Positions 7,545-16,074 of a stretch of DNA of 49,437 nucleotides are shown here, in pieces. Both the position numbers and the translations under genes were made by a program. The notes under the pieces were generated by a model that was not told the origin of the DNA, searched no databases, and was given only the letters and a program-made list of their open reading frames with translations. Numbering within the stretch: the stretch's first letter is position 1; each line of letters starts with the position of its first letter. Source of the stretch: Spirochaetota bacterium (GTDB taxonomy: Bacteria > Spirochaetota > Brevinematia > DTOW01); the NCBI GenBank assembly GCA_025061835.1, contig JANXAC010000009.1, forward strand, positions 1-49,437, read 5' to 3'.

Positions 7545-8645
7545 ATGTCAAAGTTTCTTAAGACACTAGAGGCTTACTACAACAGACACAAAGAACTTGA
7601 AGAAAAGATATCATCAATGGATCCAACAAAAAAACTAGAAGAGTATTCAAAATCTCTTAAAGAGATGAAGAAACTTGAAGATTATGTTAATCTGTATAAG
7701 AGATTAAAGAAAGTGGTTGATATCATAAGCGAAGCAAAGAATGTAATTCAAACTTCTGATGATGAAGAACTGATAGAAATTGCTAAGGAGGAAGTTGCAA
7801 AGAATGAAGAAGAACTCAAACGCCTTGAGGAAGAAGCAGAAAACTTACTCCTCTCAACTGATGAGGATGCTAGGAATGTGATAGTTGAGATAAGGGCAGG
7901 TGCTGGAGGAGAAGAAGCAGCTCTTTTTGTAGCAGATCTATTTAGACTGTATTCAAAGTTTGCGGAGAAAAAAGGTTGGAAAGTTCAAGTTGCAGATTAC
8001 AATGAGACTGGTCTTGGTGGATTTAAGGAGATAATATTCACAATCTCTGGTAAGATGGCTTATAAGTATATGAAGTTTGAGAGTGGTGTTCATAGGGTTC
8101 AGAGAGTTCCGATAACAGAAGCAAGCGGAAGAATACATACATCAACTGCAACAGTGGCAGTTCTACCTGAAGCAGAAGAGACAGACATATCCATAGACCC
8201 AAAAGATATTGAAATTCAGACTTTCAGAGCAGGAGGTAAAGGAGGACAACACGTCAATAAGACTGAGTCAGCAGTCAGAGTAATACATAAGCCAACAGGT
8301 ATAGTTGTTCAGTGTCAAGATGAGAGATCCCAAATTCAAAACAGAGAGAGAGCGTTAAGTATCTTAAGGTCAAAACTCCTACAACTAGAGAAGGATAAGC
8401 AGAAACAACAGGAGGACTCCCAAAGAAGAGCCCAAATAGGAACAGGTGAAAGAGCAGAGAAGATAAGAACTTACAACTTCCCCCAAAACAGAGTAACAGA
8501 CCATAGGATAAATATGACAATCTATAACCTATCAAGTTTTATGGAAGGAGAAATAGATGAGATGATAGAACAACTTATAGCAGAAGAAAAGAGAAGAATG
8601 CTTGATGAAAAATCTCTAAAGACACAAGTTGAGGATAACTCTTAA
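7545..8645 (+). CDS. prfA: Peptide chain release factor 1
   Basis: RF1 reads UAA and UAG and triggers peptide release. The 366-residue protein has the coiled N-terminal domain, the GAGGEEA block (119-125), the stop-codon reading tripeptide PIT (189-191, in the RF1 PxT class, not the RF2 SPF class) and the catalytic GGQ (233-235) within [19 protein letters not shown]. Many genes here end in TAG, consistent with use of RF1. The last 30 bp overlap the 3' end of the convergent gene at 8616. No Shine-Dalgarno precedes the ATG. Confidence 0.95.
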   Translation: MSKFLKTLEAYYNRHKELEEKISSMDPTKKLEEYSKSLKEMKKLEDYVNLYKRLKKVVDIISEAKNVIQTSDDEELIEIAKEEVAKNEEELKRLEEEAENLLLSTDEDARNVIVEIRAGAGGEEAALFVADLFRLYSKFAEKKGWKVQVADYNETGLGGFKEIIFTISGKMAYKYMKFESGVHRVQRVPITEASGRIHTSTATVAVLPEAEETDISIDPKDIEIQTFRAGGKGGQHVNKTESAVRVIHKPTGIVVQCQDERSQIQNRERALSILRSKLLQLEKDKQKQQEDSQRRAQIGTGERAEKIRTYNFPQNRVTDHRINMTIYNLSSFMEGEIDEMIEQLIAEEKRRMLDEKSLKTQVEDNS

Positions 8646-9263
8646 ACCGGTCGGTTGGAATACTGGTGATCCTTCTAAATTAACTCCTTCGTAAGAGTAA
8701 GAGTTAGGAAATGCGTAAGAGAAATAACTTTTGATGAAAACATTTCTAAAAGCAATTAGATTAAATCCTACACCTAATGATACAGTCCTAGAATGGATAT
8801 CTTTAACATAACCTACTGTTATGAAATTCTGAAAATTAAATTGATTGTAGAATTTTAAGGTAGAATTATCTACGGATACTACAATTGAAGGTCCTAAGTA
8901 GAAATAATCTCTTACTATGGTGAATACATAAGATATGGAGAAAACATACATATCTACATAATCCATAACTTTGTTGTTATTAAAGTTAATCTCATTTCTA
9001 GGTAAAATTTTTGAGAGATAGTCAAACATTAGGACAACTCCTCTTGATGCGAAACCTATATTGAAACCGATCAGAAATCTATTGTTGTCTATATTCGGGC
9101 CTATGCTATTTTCAGGACCAAAGTGGTATGTATAGCCTCCAGAAATACCTAAAATAGCCTTTGAAAAAGCTTCCTCATCTCTCAAGGATTGAACATCTTC
9201 GTCCTGAGCAAAGCAGAAAGAAGCGAACAGTAAGATAAGAAAAGCAACAATAATGTTTTTCAT
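8616..9263 (-). CDS. Secreted beta-rich protein, possible outer-membrane barrel
   Basis: A 215-residue protein with a clear signal peptide ([19 protein letters not shown], cleavage before QDED). The mature part alternates hydrophobic and polar residues with many aromatic and glycine positions ([32 protein letters not shown]) and ends in the strand [10 protein letters not shown], the look of a small outer-membrane beta barrel. No family is recognised. It lies 24 bp downstream of the lytic transglycosylase gene on the same strand and is likely co-transcribed. Its 3' end overlaps prfA by 30 bp tail-to-tail; both reading frames are real, prfA by homology and this one by its signal peptide and composition. 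Confidence 0.65.
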   Translation of the reverse strand: MKNIIVAFLILLFASFCFAQDEDVQSLRDEEAFSKAILGISGGYTYHFGPENSIGPNIDNNRFLIGFNIGFASRGVVLMFDYLSKILPRNEINFNNNKVMDYVDMYVFSISYVFTIVRDYFYLGPSIVVSVDNSTLKFYNQFNFQNFITVGYVKDIHSRTVSLGVGFNLIAFRNVFIKSYFSYAFPNSYSYEGVNLEGSPVFQPTGLRVILNLCL

Positions 9264-9287
9264 AGTAGGAAAGTATGATTAAGGTTT

Positions 9288-11717
9288 TTAGTCATTTTCA
9301 ACATCGTCGTAGGTATCTTCTTTTTCTTCAATGCCGAGCCTTTCTTGAAGGGATTGTATTTTTAACTTGAGTTCCTCAAGGTTTTTGGTGTCGTTTACGT
9401 CAAATTCCTTCTTTACTATATCAAAATTGTATATTGATGAATAGACATTGTAATACTTGACAACTCTCTTTATATAATTCCTTGTCTCTCTAAACGCTAG
9501 GAATTCTGAAAATATGATGCTATCGTCTTCTGAAAGTCTATACTTTCGTTTAGTTTTCGTAAACACTCTTGGACCTCCGTTATATGCGGAAATAGCATGG
9601 TTTAGATCACCATACGACTCAAGCAACATTGACAGATAGGCGGTTCCAAGAAGTATATTTAGGTCAGTTCGGAATAAATCAACTCTACTGGATAAAACTT
9701 CTTTCATTTCAAGTTTTCTAGCAACTAGCTTACCGGTGCTATATAGAACTTGCATAAGCCCTATTGCTCCTGCTCTTGAGTATGCGCCTTCTTGGAAAAA
9801 GCTCTCTTGTTTCATAACAGCGTATATCAAGTTAGGATCGACCCCGAACCTTTCGGCAGAGTATATCACATCCGATACATAAGGTATAGGATACAGAACT
9901 TCTTGAATGCTAAAAGGTAAGAACTTTGAGTATCCGTCTACAAATTTATTTGCTGTTATGTTATTCCCCTCGTTGTAGATACCTCTTGTTATCTTCATCT
10001 CAAGTCTGTTTCTCATAACAACAACATAGGAGAATATATTGGAGAACCCCTTATACACGAGTTTATTTCTTATCATTCTGCTAATCACTATATAGTCATC
10101 AGAAAGTCTATAGAATATGTCTCTCAGTTTGGATTTTTCAATTCTGTCAATACTATCAATGATCTGATATGGTATATCTAAAAGAAATGGATTTAAATCC
10201 TTCGTATTGTGAAACACGAATGATTTATAGGTTTCCGTATTCTCTCTGTCAAAGTCAAATAATATCTTGGCAATATTTACTTTCTCCGTATTTTGAACTG
10301 TAGGATACACAAAATTATTGTAGTAAGACTTTATGTGTCTATCCGAAGCAATTTCACTTATCCTTCTAGTGGATAGAAAGTTGTAATATCCAGATGGTAC
10401 AGAGTAAGATGACTTCTCGTAGAACAGGATAGCATTATTTGTATCACCTAACGTTTCATGAGCATATCCTCTGAAAAAGAAGAACCTATCAACATCCCTT
10501 AATGTAAATTCCGATGGATCTATAACTTGGTTTTCTGAACCAGGGTATATTTCAGATATTGTCTTGTAATTTTTGTTTAGTATTAACTTGTCAATGACCT
10601 TGGATGCTATGAAATATCTTCTAGTATCGTTGTATGGACCTAACATGTTCAAAAACTCAACTGCTTTATCTAAATTATGGTTCATATAATGTATTACTAA
10701 TGATTTTAATAGAGCTTTTCTATCATCACCTACAGATTCATCAATTTGTTTTTCATATCTGTATGGTTCAAAGACAATACTTTCAAATCTTCCAGATAGA
10801 TAGGATCTAGCCAATGTTTTCCAACCTTTTACTTTAAGCATCTTTAGTTCAAGCAAAACCTCGGCGATAAATGAAGGTCCAAGTCCTGAAAGATGTGCTA
10901 CTTTGACTGCTTCTTCGTAGAACTTGTAGTCAACAAGTTCAAAAACTATCTCTCTAATTGCTTTCTTCTCTTCATCGCTCAAGTTGTCCATGCTATACTT
11001 ATTTAAATGAACAAAATAATCAACTACATATCTTATGTAGTCATACTTGTGTGTAAAGTCAAAAATTACAAGGTTTCTTATGAGTTTAATAGAACCAGTT
11101 CTGTCTCCGCTATCCAATTGAAGAATAGCTTTTGATACTGTGTATATAGGGCTATATACATTAGCTTTTAGGTTCTCGTAAATTTTTATGTATTCCCTTG
11201 CCATCTGGATATTCCCTGAACTTATGTTAGCCTCTACTATCTTTAGTAGAACTTCGTCATAAATGCTAGTGTTTGAAATGGAGTAGAGTAATTTCAGTGC
11301 CTCGCCATACCTGCCAAGTTTCATAAGTATATCAGCGTAGACAAGGCCAATATCTGCTTTGTATGGAGATGAGAATGGTGTTGAGTTGTATGCTTTAGAA
11401 ACACTTGCTAAAGACGATACCTTTACATCTTTTCTAGGAACTAGTATAGACATCCTTTTATATACTCTTCGTCCCCTGAAATCTCTCATTCTTTTAGCGA
11501 CTCTCTTGGTATCAAAGTAAGCATTTTTATAGACTTGAACTAGTTTATCAAGGTCTTCAATATTATTTAGGGGTTCGTATTTCTGAAATGAGAACTTGCT
11601 TAGATTTACAGCATAGTCATATGTGCTTTTAGTAACTACCTTATCGGGAAGGTTCATCTGCGAGAATAGAAATACAAAAACAAAAGCCCCCAAACCTCTC
11701 TTAAAGTAGTCAGCCAT
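9288..11717 (-). CDS. Slt-type lytic transglycosylase with long helical N-terminal region
   Basis: A 809-residue envelope protein. The N-terminus MADYFKRGLGAFVFVFLFSQ is a signal peptide or anchor; residues of about 30-600 are TPR-like helices (for example YKADIGLVYADILMKLGRYG and FYEKSS-type units), the arrangement seen in Slt70; the C-terminal SLT domain has catalytic Glu638 in MKQESFF, then AIGLMQV and SAYNGGPR. It should cleave the MurNAc-GlcNAc bond to give anhydromuropeptides in the periplasm. The ATG at 11715-11717 is chosen because AGAGG lies eight bases upstream; an in-frame TTG two codons earlier is an alternative. The acidic tail EEKEDTYDDVEND is unusual. Confidence 0.85.
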   Translation of the reverse strand: MADYFKRGLGAFVFVFLFSQMNLPDKVVTKSTYDYAVNLSKFSFQKYEPLNNIEDLDKLVQVYKNAYFDTKRVAKRMRDFRGRRVYKRMSILVPRKDVKVSSLASVSKAYNSTPFSSPYKADIGLVYADILMKLGRYGEALKLLYSISNTSIYDEVLLKIVEANISSGNIQMAREYIKIYENLKANVYSPIYTVSKAILQLDSGDRTGSIKLIRNLVIFDFTHKYDYIRYVVDYFVHLNKYSMDNLSDEEKKAIREIVFELVDYKFYEEAVKVAHLSGLGPSFIAEVLLELKMLKVKGWKTLARSYLSGRFESIVFEPYRYEKQIDESVGDDRKALLKSLVIHYMNHNLDKAVEFLNMLGPYNDTRRYFIASKVIDKLILNKNYKTISEIYPGSENQVIDPSEFTLRDVDRFFFFRGYAHETLGDTNNAILFYEKSSYSVPSGYYNFLSTRRISEIASDRHIKSYYNNFVYPTVQNTEKVNIAKILFDFDRENTETYKSFVFHNTKDLNPFLLDIPYQIIDSIDRIEKSKLRDIFYRLSDDYIVISRMIRNKLVYKGFSNIFSYVVVMRNRLEMKITRGIYNEGNNITANKFVDGYSKFLPFSIQEVLYPIPYVSDVIYSAERFGVDPNLIYAVMKQESFFQEGAYSRAGAIGLMQVLYSTGKLVARKLEMKEVLSSRVDLFRTDLNILLGTAYLSMLLESYGDLNHAISAYNGGPRVFTKTKRKYRLSEDDSIIFSEFLAFRETRNYIKRVVKYYNVYSSIYNFDIVKKEFDVNDTKNLEELKLKIQSLQERLGIEEKEDTYDDVEND

Positions 11718-11900
11718 ATTCAAAACCTCTTAGAAATTTTCGGTAATAACAACTTGACCTCAATATTTACCAAGGATAGCATAAACGAACAAGATAAGTT
11801 TGTATAAGTACATATACCTGATCCTATTCCTACTTGCGTTATTCTTGAGGCTACTTGAATAACTTCTTTCATTTCAGTTCCAAAAATATAGATCCAAGCG

Positions 11901-12716
11901 TTAATTTTTGGAACCTAGTAGTTTCTTTACAGTATCCTGTATGTCTGTAGGTATAAAAAGTATAGTTGTATTATTTGACTTGGCTATTTCCTTGATAGCG
12001 TTTACATACTCCTTCGCTATGAAATACATCATGGATGCCATTCCACCTTCTATTATAGCTTGTGTAACAAATCTTATTGAGTTCGCATCTGCTTGTGCTA
12101 GTCTCTCCCTTGCTTCAGCTTCTCTTTGAGCTGCTTCCTTCAAAGCCTCTGCTTGAAGTATGGTAGCACGCTTCTCCCTTTCTGCTTTCATCTGAAGCGT
12201 CATAGCATTTTGTATATCCGCCGGTGGTGATATATCCTTTATCTCAACTCTTGTTATTTTTGTTCCCCACTCATCTGTAGCCATGTCTAACTCTCTTCCT
12301 AGTTCCTCGTTTATTTGGGCTCTTGAAGATAAACTCTCATCCAAGGTTAGCTTACCCATTATTGACCTTAGATTAGTCATAGTAAGTTGTTCAATAGCTC
12401 TATTAAGGTTTGTAACACCATAAGCTGCTTTTTTGGGGTCTATTACTTTGTAGAATACAACAGCATCAACCTCAACAGTAGCATTGTCCTTGGTAATTAT
12501 TGTCTGTTTTGGTAAGTCTAAAACCTGTTCCATAACATTTATTTTGTAAGAAATTTGATCAAAAACAGGCATTATTAGGTTTAAACCAGGTTGCAAAACC
12601 TTGTTGAATCTACCAAATCTTTCAACCACGTAATTGTACCCCTGCGGAACTGTTTTCAAGCCAGTTATCACTATTATTGCAACTGCAGAAAGTATTACTA
12701 TTATGAATATCTCCAT
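11901..12716 (-). CDS. SPFH/Band 7 membrane protein, QmcA/slipin-like
   Basis: A 271-residue member of the stomatin/prohibitin superfamily, which forms large oligomeric rings on membranes. One N-terminal transmembrane segment (about 2-20), then VPQGYNYVVERFGRFNKVLQPGLN at the start of the SPFH domain, the LDLPKQTIITKDNATVEVDAVV core and DEWGTKITRVEIKDI, and an alanine/glutamate-rich coiled coil (KAEREKRATILQAEALKEAA). These match the QmcA/slipin-1 group. AGGAGG precedes the ATG, with an 11-base gap. The NfeD partner usually encoded next to slipins is absent. Confidence 0.85.
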   Translation of the reverse strand: MEIFIIVILSAVAIIVITGLKTVPQGYNYVVERFGRFNKVLQPGLNLIMPVFDQISYKINVMEQVLDLPKQTIITKDNATVEVDAVVFYKVIDPKKAAYGVTNLNRAIEQLTMTNLRSIMGKLTLDESLSSRAQINEELGRELDMATDEWGTKITRVEIKDISPPADIQNAMTLQMKAEREKRATILQAEALKEAAQREAEARERLAQADANSIRFVTQAIIEGGMASMMYFIAKEYVNAIKEIAKSNNTTILFIPTDIQDTVKKLLGSKN

Positions 12717-12909
12717 AATATACTTGACCTCCTTGAGTATAAAAAATAAATCCCTGTATGCTCTTATTTCAACTAGACACAGAAAATGTTAGTAAATACT
12801 AATCCCCATTAGGTGAGAAGTTATTCTAGGCTTTTTGCTTGCCACTTCAGTTCTGGATAGCGTTCATAATTACAAAATTTAGACTTTGATTACTATATTC
12901 TAACTGACT

Positions 12910-12939
12910 TTGCCTTGGTAGAAAGTAGTAGTTTATAAT
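12910..12939 (+). promoter_or_regulatory. Promoter of the tRNA-Ser(CGA)-argC unit
   Basis: TTGCCT (12910-12915), an 18-bp spacer and a consensus TATAAT (12934-12939). The start should be near 12946, about nine bases before the mature tRNA 5' end. No separate promoter fits between the tRNA and argC, which are two bases apart. Confidence 0.6.
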
Positions 12940-12954
12940 CTTATTTGAAAAATC

Positions 12955-13042
12955 GGAGAGGTGCCAGAGCGGACGATTGGGACAGACTCGAAATCTGTTG
13001 TCCTCCTTCGGGGGACCGCGGGTTCAAATCCCGCCCTCTCCA
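12955..13042 (+). tRNA. tRNA-Ser (anticodon CGA)
   Basis: Acceptor strands GGAGAGG (12955-12961) and CCTCTCC (13035-13041) pair fully. The anticodon stem ACAGA/TCTGT carries loop CTCGAAA, anticodon CGA, reading UCG. A long variable arm (GTCCTCC TTCG GGGGAC) and the T arm GCGGG/CCCGC with loop TTCAAAT confirm a class II serine tRNA. The discriminator position is A (13042) rather than the G usual for tRNA-Ser, and CCA is not encoded, so it must be added by a nucleotidyltransferase. The argC ATG begins three bases after the discriminator. Confidence 0.95.
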
Positions 13043-13044
13043 AT

Positions 13045-14073
13045 ATGGATAAAATAAGGGTAGGTATAGTTGGTGCTAGTGGATATACTGGTTCAGAACT
13101 CATCAGAATCCTACAAAGGCACAGATATGTAGAGATTTCATTCATTACCTCAAGAACACTCGTAGGAGAGAGAATATCAAAGGTATTTCCAGAGTTTCAA
13201 GGTCTGAACCTAACATTTTCCAATACCGAAGAAGTCTCAAAAAGGTTGTCTTCAAGCGATGCAGACATTGTATTCCTTACACTACCTCACGAACCAGCTA
13301 TTGAATTTGTAAATATCATCCATTCAAATAACATTAAAGTCATTGACTTAAGTGCATCTTATAGGTTTAAGAACAAAGGTATTTTTGAAGACACATATAA
13401 GATTCATCATCCTTATCCAAATTTACTTGAGAAGTCTGTCTGGGGACTTACTGAAATGTTTAGGAATGAAATAAAGAATACTAGCATAGTTGGAAATCCT
13501 GGTTGCTACCCGACGAGTGTCTCACTTGGACTGATGCCGTTAAAAGAGATAAAAGATAAGATAAATCTGAATGATATAGTTATAGACGCAAAGTCTGGTA
13601 TCTCCGGTAAAGGTAAGAAGGTATCGGAAGATTCAATATTCGTTGAACACAATGAAAACTTCTACGCATACGGGCTACCATTTCATAGACACACACCTGA
13701 AATTGAGCAGTTTATAGATTTCAATTTTGGAATGAAGGTAAAAGTAACATTCATTCCTCAAGTTGTTCCTATGGATAGGGGAATATTTTCAACAATATAC
13801 ATCCAAGCAGAAGGAGTAAATCAAAAGATGTTAAATGACCTCTATGTTTCATATTATGAAAACGAGTATTTCGTTAAGGTTATTGAAGACATACCTCAAA
13901 CTAAATGGGTTTCAAACACAAACAATTGTTTCATAAATGTTAGATACCTCGATAGGACTGGAAAGATTGTGATATTTTCAGTGATAGACAACCTCGTCAA
14001 GGGAGCGTCAGGACAGGCAGTTCAGAATATGAATGTAATCTTCGGATTTGACGAAAAAGAAGGACTAGTGTAG
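13045..14073 (+). CDS. argC: ArgC, N-acetyl-gamma-glutamyl-phosphate reductase
   Basis: ArgC reduces N-acetylglutamyl phosphate to the semialdehyde in arginine synthesis. The protein starts MDKIRVGIVGASGYTGSEL with the Rossmann GASGYTG loop, has the active-site cysteine in SIVGNPGCYPTS, SGISGKGK and the HRHTPEI block, and ends with DNLVKGASGQAVQNMN; 342 residues, full length. The frame is open upstream through the tRNA to 12961, but that extension translates the tRNA and is not protein. The ATG at 13045 follows the mature tRNA 3' end by only AT, so tRNA 3' processing would leave argC mRNA with a two-base leader. argJ of the same pathway is far away at 44306. Confidence 0.93.
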   Translation: MDKIRVGIVGASGYTGSELIRILQRHRYVEISFITSRTLVGERISKVFPEFQGLNLTFSNTEEVSKRLSSSDADIVFLTLPHEPAIEFVNIIHSNNIKVIDLSASYRFKNKGIFEDTYKIHHPYPNLLEKSVWGLTEMFRNEIKNTSIVGNPGCYPTSVSLGLMPLKEIKDKINLNDIVIDAKSGISGKGKKVSEDSIFVEHNENFYAYGLPFHRHTPEIEQFIDFNFGMKVKVTFIPQVVPMDRGIFSTIYIQAEGVNQKMLNDLYVSYYENEYFVKVIEDIPQTKWVSNTNNCFINVRYLDRTGKIVIFSVIDNLVKGASGQAVQNMNVIFGFDEKEGLV

Positions 14074-14111
14074 TAGATTTTTCTCAATCTTAACTATTCA
14101 AAAACATAGGT

Positions 14112-14726
14112 TTAATACTTAGTTCTAACTTGTTTGTTTGTGTTTGTTATGACTGATATTCTATAGAACTGTTTTCTATAAACACTGTTTGCGTAATCAA
14201 CCAGTTGCTTTGCCTTTGAGTAGTCGGACTTAAAGAGTATGAGTTTAGACAGATTTGATATTGCCTCTTGTAAGTTTTCATACGACATAACTTCGTTATT
14301 CAGCAACGAATATGAGACAGAGAGAGAGGTTAAGAGTTCTATGTAGTTCAGCGTGTAAATGTTCTTTTTATCGGACTTTTTATACACTTTCAAGGCATTT
14401 GTGCCATAATATAGTGATAATTCAGGAATGCCTCTTAAGGAGTATATGAGAGACATTCTAGCGAGTGACACAAAATCTTCGGGGAACTTTTCTAGGACGA
14501 TCTCATAATATTTCATAGATGCAACCTTTGAACTTTCAAAGACCATGTCTGCTATTGCTCTGTACCTAATATGCTCCTCGTATTCACTAACTTTGTCCTC
14601 GTCAATTGGAATACCGTTTATGTAAATTTTTTTTGCCAGAGAGATAGAGACGATTAGGAAGACAAAAAGGAAAACTAGGACTATTTTTTTCATCATAATT
14701 ATTGTCGTCATATTTTTGGGATCCAT
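14112..14726 (-). CDS. Secreted TPR-like protein of unknown function
   Basis: Up to 204 residues. A signal peptide is clear from the MM pair at residue 11 (MMKKIVLVFLFVFLIVSISLA), so translation may begin at 14696 or 14711 rather than the outermost ATG at 14726; no ribosome binding site decides it. The mature protein is helical with tetratricopeptide-like spacing (KYYEIVLEKFPEDFVSLARM, then LYYGTNALKVY), typical of periplasmic adaptor proteins. No family is recognised. It is divergent from the lytic transglycosylase gene at 14781, with only 54 bp between them. Confidence 0.6.
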   Translation of the reverse strand: MDPKNMTTIIMMKKIVLVFLFVFLIVSISLAKKIYINGIPIDEDKVSEYEEHIRYRAIADMVFESSKVASMKYYEIVLEKFPEDFVSLARMSLIYSLRGIPELSLYYGTNALKVYKKSDKKNIYTLNYIELLTSLSVSYSLLNNEVMSYENLQEAISNLSKLILFKSDYSKAKQLVDYANSVYRKQFYRISVITNTNKQVRTKY

Positions 14727-14746
14727 AATTTTAAGACAGTAAAAAT

Positions 14747-14774
14747 TTGAATTTTTTTAAGTAATTACGATACT
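14747..14774 (+). promoter_or_regulatory. Promoter of the 14781 transglycosylase gene, leaderless type
   Basis: TTGAAT (14747-14752), 16-bp spacer, GATACT (14769-14774), ending six bases before the ATG at 14781. The transcript should start at the ATG itself; no ribosome binding site is present. Confidence 0.5.
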
Positions 14775-14780
14775 TAAGGT

Positions 14781-15470
14781 ATGGTGGAAGGTGTATCTTC
14801 TATTTACTCAAGAATTAGGTCAATATACGATAGGATTAACGAGATACAAAGACAAATAGGTTCTGTTTATTCCACCATAAATTTAAACAGCGTTCAGAGA
14901 ACATATAATTATCAGGTACAGCAAGAGAGTAGTCAAGCGAATCAAGGTAAAACATTTCAGGATGTTTTAAACGAAGTTATTCTTGAGAGTAAGAGTTCCG
15001 ATAGTGATAACAAGGTTAATATTCTTTCAAAGACAGAAAGTTCTTGGAAGGAAGTTTTACTGAGTACATCGGAAAGTAGAGATAACAAGTTTGATGAAAT
15101 AATAGAAGAAGCGTCAAAAAGATATGATCTTCCTAAAGAGTTGATAAAAGCCGTTATAAAAGCAGAGTCAAACTTTAATCCGATAGCGATATCACCAAAA
15201 AATGCAATGGGACTTATGCAACTTATACCTTCAACTGCGATGGAGATGGGAGTTGAAGATGTTTTTGATCCATTCCAAAACATTATGGGAGGAACGAAGT
15301 ATTTAAGAAAAATGCTTGATAGATTTAACGGAAATCTATTCTTAGCACTTTCTGCCTATAATGCTGGTCCTGAAAGAGTTTCTAGGTCAGGAGGGATACC
15401 AGATATTGAAGAAACGAAGGATTATGTTGATAGAGTTATAAGATTTTACAAAGAGTATTCTACTAGGTAG
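14781..15470 (+). CDS. Small SLT-domain lytic transglycosylase
   Basis: A 229-residue protein: residues 1-45 hold helical SIYSRIRSIYDRINEIQRQI, 46-105 a low-complexity serine/glutamine/lysine linker, and about 110-225 a complete SLT domain with catalytic Glu129 in IKAESNFNP, then AMGLMQLIP, GGTKYLRKML and SAYNAGPERV. No signal peptide or membrane segment is visible, unlike the Slt protein at 9288. Transglycosylases with this type of N-terminus and no signal are often linked to flagellar rod assembly; that is only a suggestion, since no flagellar gene is nearby. Confidence 0.85.
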   Translation: MVEGVSSIYSRIRSIYDRINEIQRQIGSVYSTINLNSVQRTYNYQVQQESSQANQGKTFQDVLNEVILESKSSDSDNKVNILSKTESSWKEVLLSTSESRDNKFDEIIEEASKRYDLPKELIKAVIKAESNFNPIAISPKNAMGLMQLIPSTAMEMGVEDVFDPFQNIMGGTKYLRKMLDRFNGNLFLALSAYNAGPERVSRSGGIPDIEETKDYVDRVIRFYKEYSTR

Positions 15471-15755
15471 TATCAAATATTTGACTCTAACTTCCATTAT
15501 TTATTAAAGTGATGTCATATTCTTCCTATTTTCAGTAGGATTAGAGTTGGTTATTACAAAAGGTTTTGATTTGCTTAACTACCTTGAAGAGTTAGCAAGG
15601 TATGAATATGTTTATTATTTTGTATTTTTAAAGCAGTGATGGTAAATCTATTAAAAATCTGTAAATAATGGTTTATGAGGTTATTGAAAAGTTAGGAATT
15701 TAGTTAATCCTATTAGTAAATATAGTTCAGAGTCTTGTAGTTTTGAAGATTAAGT

Positions 15756-16074
15756 GGCGTAGGGATATACCCCGGATTCTGTTATTGAGGTCATCTATCT
15801 CTAGCACCGACTTGCGAAGGTGCTTCTGCCTTCTACCCGTGGTATAGGTGTAGCATATCCTACTACCACTGCTTGAAGTTGTATCTTTAGAGGCAGCCAG
15901 ACACTTAACCTCACGGCTAAGCCGGTGAGCTCTTACCTCACCCTTTCACCCTTACCAGTAGAGACTGGCGGTCTAGTTTCTGTGACTAACCTCTACAATA
16001 CTGGTTCTTCACCAGTAAAGATGCTACATCTATCCGGAAGTTCCTCTCCGAAGAGCGACCTCTATCCCTACGCC
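15756..16074 (-). ncRNA. rnpB: RNase P RNA (class A-like)
   Basis: About 319 nt, bounded by the P1 helix GGCGTAGGGATA (16063-16074) and TATCCCTACGCC (15756-15767), a perfect 12-bp stem. On the minus strand the conserved blocks appear in order: GAGGAACTTCCGG (region I), CACAGAAACTAGACCGCC, GGTAAGGGTGAAAGGGTGAG and GGTAAGAGCTCACC, the L15-like CGGGTAGAAGGC and ACAGAATCCGG (region V). It is the catalytic RNA that trims tRNA 5' leaders. Two oddities: in helix P4 the usual AAGUCCGG/CCGGCUU reads ACUUCCGG/CCGGGGU, with pairing kept; and the RNA's 5' end overlaps the ilvB stop codon by seven bases. No convincing dedicated promoter is visible, so it may be processed from the ilvB transcript or driven from within ilvB. 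Confidence 0.93.

Noticed and set aside
12790-12804. TTAGTA-AA-TACTAA inverted repeat upstream of the tRNA-Ser promoter
   Set aside because: Six-base arms are expected by chance in AT-rich sequence, and it is over 100 bp from the promoter.
12961-13044. N-terminal extension of argC starting inside the tRNA
   Set aside because: The segment translates tRNA-Ser; ArgC's Rossmann motif begins right after the ATG at 13045, and the tRNA structure is complete.
12933-13145. 70-residue minus-strand frame
   Set aside because: Antisense to the tRNA and argC 5' end; a typical spurious ORF over a tRNA.
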